Source: Sporosarcina obsidiansis
GTDB lineage: Bacteria > Bacillota > Bacilli > Bacillales_A > Planococcaceae
Direction of reading: 5' to 3'
Length of the DNA stretch: 64,000 bases
Assembly: GCF_009651005.1 (NCBI RefSeq)
Contig: NZ_WHVW01000003.1
Coordinates: forward strand, 124,001 to 188,000
The notes beneath the pieces were generated by a model, which did not search any database, was not told the origin of the DNA, and saw only the letters and a list, made by a program, of their open reading frames with translations. The position numbers and the translations under genes are program-made. Shown in pieces: positions 62,180-64,000 of this stretch (positions within the stretch are counted from its first letter, which is position 1; every line of letters begins with the position of its first letter).

Positions 62180-62205
62180 GGCATCTTCGCTTGAAGATGC
62201 CTTAT
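62180..62205 (+). terminator. Terminator of the EAL-HDOD gene
   Basis: GGCATCTTC (62180-62188) pairs with GAAGATGCC (62193-62201), loop GCTT; the T tail is weak (TTATT). Confidence 0.65.
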
Positions 62206-62347
62206 TCGGTGTGTATCATATACAGCTATAACCCATTTGGTGACTTTATTCTGCATTTTATGTGGAAGAAAACACGTTACATATTCTTGAATTAGGGTAT
62301 GAAGTAGTAAGGAAGTTACCAAATGAGCACTAGGAGTCGATTTAGCT

Positions 62348-64000
62348 GTGAATAAAAAATTTTGGAAAAACCCCGTGTTCTCTATTTCTGCAGTATTTAT
62401 CTTGATACTTGTACTATTAGGTGCAATTATGCCAGGACCGTTCGGAGTGGTTTCTGAAAAACTTTACCACTTCACAACAGATAATTTTGGTTGGTTTTAT
62501 TTGCTGGCTGTATTTATTGTCATTGTATTTTTAGTGGGACTAACCATCAGTAAGTATGGAGCCATCCGTCTAGGCGGTGATACCGAGCGTCCGGACTATC
62601 CATTTTTCACATGGATCGGAATGTTGTTTTCTGCCGGCTTTGGCGTAGGGCTCGTATTCTGGGGTGTGGCGGAACCGATGAGTCATTATTTTAGCTCGCC
62701 ACTTGCAAGTGTGGAATCACAGACAGAGGATGCAGCACGAGTAGCAATGGGGTATGCATTTTTCCATTGGGGAATTTCGCAATGGGCGATTTTTGGCATT
62801 GTCGGTCTAGTAATTGGTTTTTTACAATTCAGAAAGAAAAAAGACGGTTTGATCTCCACTGCGTTGGAGCCGCTTATAGGTAGCAATCGATATGTGAAAA
62901 CTGGAATCGACTCATTCGCTGTTGTGGCAACAGTCATGGGGATCGCTACTTCATTAGGGATGGGTGTCCTACAAATGAGTGGCGGGATGGAATATGTGTT
63001 TAATATGAAAAGCACCTTCATGATCCAGCTTCTTATCATTGCGGTTGTGTTTGTTGCCTATATGGCGTCTGCTTCTTCAGGACTGAGTAAAGGAATTGCC
63101 TACTTAGGAAATTTTAACCTTGGGATGGCGATAACGATGTTAGCCTTCTTCTTCCTTGTCGGTCCTAAAGTATTTATATTGGAAACCTTTACACTTGCTA
63201 TTGGAGATTATATTAATAATTTCATTACATATAGCTTGCGATTACAACCATATCAAGGAGGAACTTGGGTAAAGGACTGGACTATTTTCTATTGGGCTTG
63301 GACGATTGCCTGGTCTCCTTTTGTAGGTGCATTTGTGGCACGTGTTTCGAAAGGACGTACGATACGAGAATTTATCATGGGGGTTATGGTCATACCACCA
63401 GCATTTTCATGTATGTGGATCGCGACACTTGGAGGAACTGCGTTATATAGTGATTTGCGCAATGGGACACAGATTGCAGAAGCAGTCGATAACGATGTAA
63501 CTTCGGCTATTTTTGCGACGCTTCAACACTTACCTTTTACGAATGTTGTTTCATTTTTAGCTATCGTTCTTATCTTTACTTTCCTCATCACCTCTGCGGA
63601 TTCTGCAACGTATATTCTAGCTAGTATGACAACAAAAGGAAGTTTATTTCCACCGATGACTGTTAAATTAATCTGGGGCTTCCTAATGTCAGCTATTGCA
63701 GCAGTTTTGTTATATGCAGGTGGACTAGAAGCATTGCAATCGGCTTCTCTTGTCTCAGCCTTGCCGTTTACGTTGTTTCTGTTGCTGCTTATCTTTTCAT
63801 TGGCCAAGTTGTTGCAACGCGAACCGATCACTGTCAGGCCGACCGATATCCGACGCTTTGAGAATATTGAAGGAGAAGTGAAAAAGAAACGCAAACGGAA
63901 GGAAAGTGAGAAAGAGAAGAAAGAGCGTAAAGAAAAAGAGAAGGCTCAGAAAGAAAGAGAAAAAAGAGAACGTAAATACCTGGAACTTGAAAAACAAAAA
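62348..64000 (+). CDS. BCCT family (OpuD-like) glycine betaine transporter, 3' end missing
   Basis: 551 codons, open to the window edge. Sodium-coupled osmoprotectant carrier with twelve helices. Seen: FSAGFGVGLVFWGVAEPMSH (the glycine-rich and aromatic betaine site), GYAFFHWGISQWAIFGIVGL, TSLGMGVLQMSGGMEYVF, and WTIFYWAWTIAWSPFVGAFV, all strong BCCT signatures, then TSADSATYILASM. After helix 12 a very charged tail begins (EVKKKRKRKESEKEKKERKE) and continues to the window end. GTG 62348 has AGGAG eleven bases upstream. Likely imports betaine or choline under osmotic stress. Confidence 0.93.
   Translation, partial: MNKKFWKNPVFSISAVFILILVLLGAIMPGPFGVVSEKLYHFTTDNFGWFYLLAVFIVIVFLVGLTISKYGAIRLGGDTERPDYPFFTWIGMLFSAGFGVGLVFWGVAEPMSHYFSSPLASVESQTEDAARVAMGYAFFHWGISQWAIFGIVGLVIGFLQFRKKKDGLISTALEPLIGSNRYVKTGIDSFAVVATVMGIATSLGMGVLQMSGGMEYVFNMKSTFMIQLLIIAVVFVAYMASASSGLSKGIAYLGNFNLGMAITMLAFFFLVGPKVFILETFTLAIGDYINNFITYSLRLQPYQGGTWVKDWTIFYWAWTIAWSPFVGAFVARVSKGRTIREFIMGVMVIPPAFSCMWIATLGGTALYSDLRNGTQIAEAVDNDVTSAIFATLQHLPFTNVVSFLAIVLIFTFLITSADSATYILASMTTKGSLFPPMTVKLIWGFLMSAIAAVLLYAGGLEALQSASLVSALPFTLFLLLLIFSLAKLLQREPITVRPTDIRRFENIEGEVKKKRKRKESEKEKKERKEKEKAQKEREKRERKYLELEKQK

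Overview
The window reads as chromosomal DNA of an endospore-forming, low-to-middle GC Bacillota of the Planococcaceae type, most likely Sporosarcina or a close relative. This rests on the cotJABC spore-coat operon, strong Gram-positive ribosome-binding sites with many TTG and GTG starts, an S-layer-homology protein, RsbQ, a CYP152-type P450, a T-box leader and CcpA-type cre sites. The genus is inferred, not shown. No rRNA, tRNA, CRISPR array, intact prophage or insertion sequence was seen.

Layout. 1-6 kb: the 3' part of a chemotaxis receptor, a 57-residue orphan ORF with an elaborate leader, a DedA protein, an EamA exporter and a lipoprotein. 6-9 kb: a cobalamin riboswitch with its own terminator, controlling a shortened ribonucleotide-reductase-like protein that seems to lack the catalytic residues, then a CdaR-type regulator. 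9.6-12.8 kb: an EamA exporter divergent from a MocR regulator, and a short YibE/F protein. 13-23 kb: an apparent catabolic operon (glycolate-oxidase-like GlcD/GlcF, a TRAP transporter, SDR, PPC/DUF296 protein, acyl-CoA ligase, SCP2-type thiolase, DUF35 OB-fold protein) preceded by a cre-like site and other possible operators. 23-31 kb: a BASS transporter, nitroreductase, GMP reductase, an Xre/PLDc_N/ABC module, an acetyltransferase, a 39-residue ORF and a DUF421 gene with a probable 3' frameshift.

31-43 kb: two unknown proteins, a T-box-controlled NhaC-type transporter with a probable tyrosine specifier, a CYP152 peroxygenase, DASS and APC transporters, and an MccB-like lyase divergent from a cystine-type ABC transporter. 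43-46.4 kb: an alkyltransferase-like protein and the kynUBA tryptophan-to-anthranilate operon. 46-52 kb: an SGNH hydrolase with SLH domains, a DAACS symporter and a MarR/MFS pair. 51-53 kb: RsbQ paired with a PAS-GGDEF protein whose PAS and linker resemble RsbP. 53-64 kb: a CofE-like protein divergent from a LysR regulator, large catalase KatE, a UbiB-type kinase, cotJABC, an EAL-HDOD protein and a BCCT transporter that runs off the window.

The least explained signals are two families of short degenerate intergenic arrays. One has 21-bp units with a CGAGC(C/G)AAA-like core and occurs at three places, each with exactly seven units. The other has 20-bp units with a GATCATAAA-like core and occurs at two places. 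The strongest candidates for a new biological system are the RsbQ/PAS-GGDEF pair, the riboswitch-controlled reductase-like pseudoenzyme, and the TRAP/CoA-ligase/thiolase/PPC operon. Family assignments come from remembered motifs; no database search was run.
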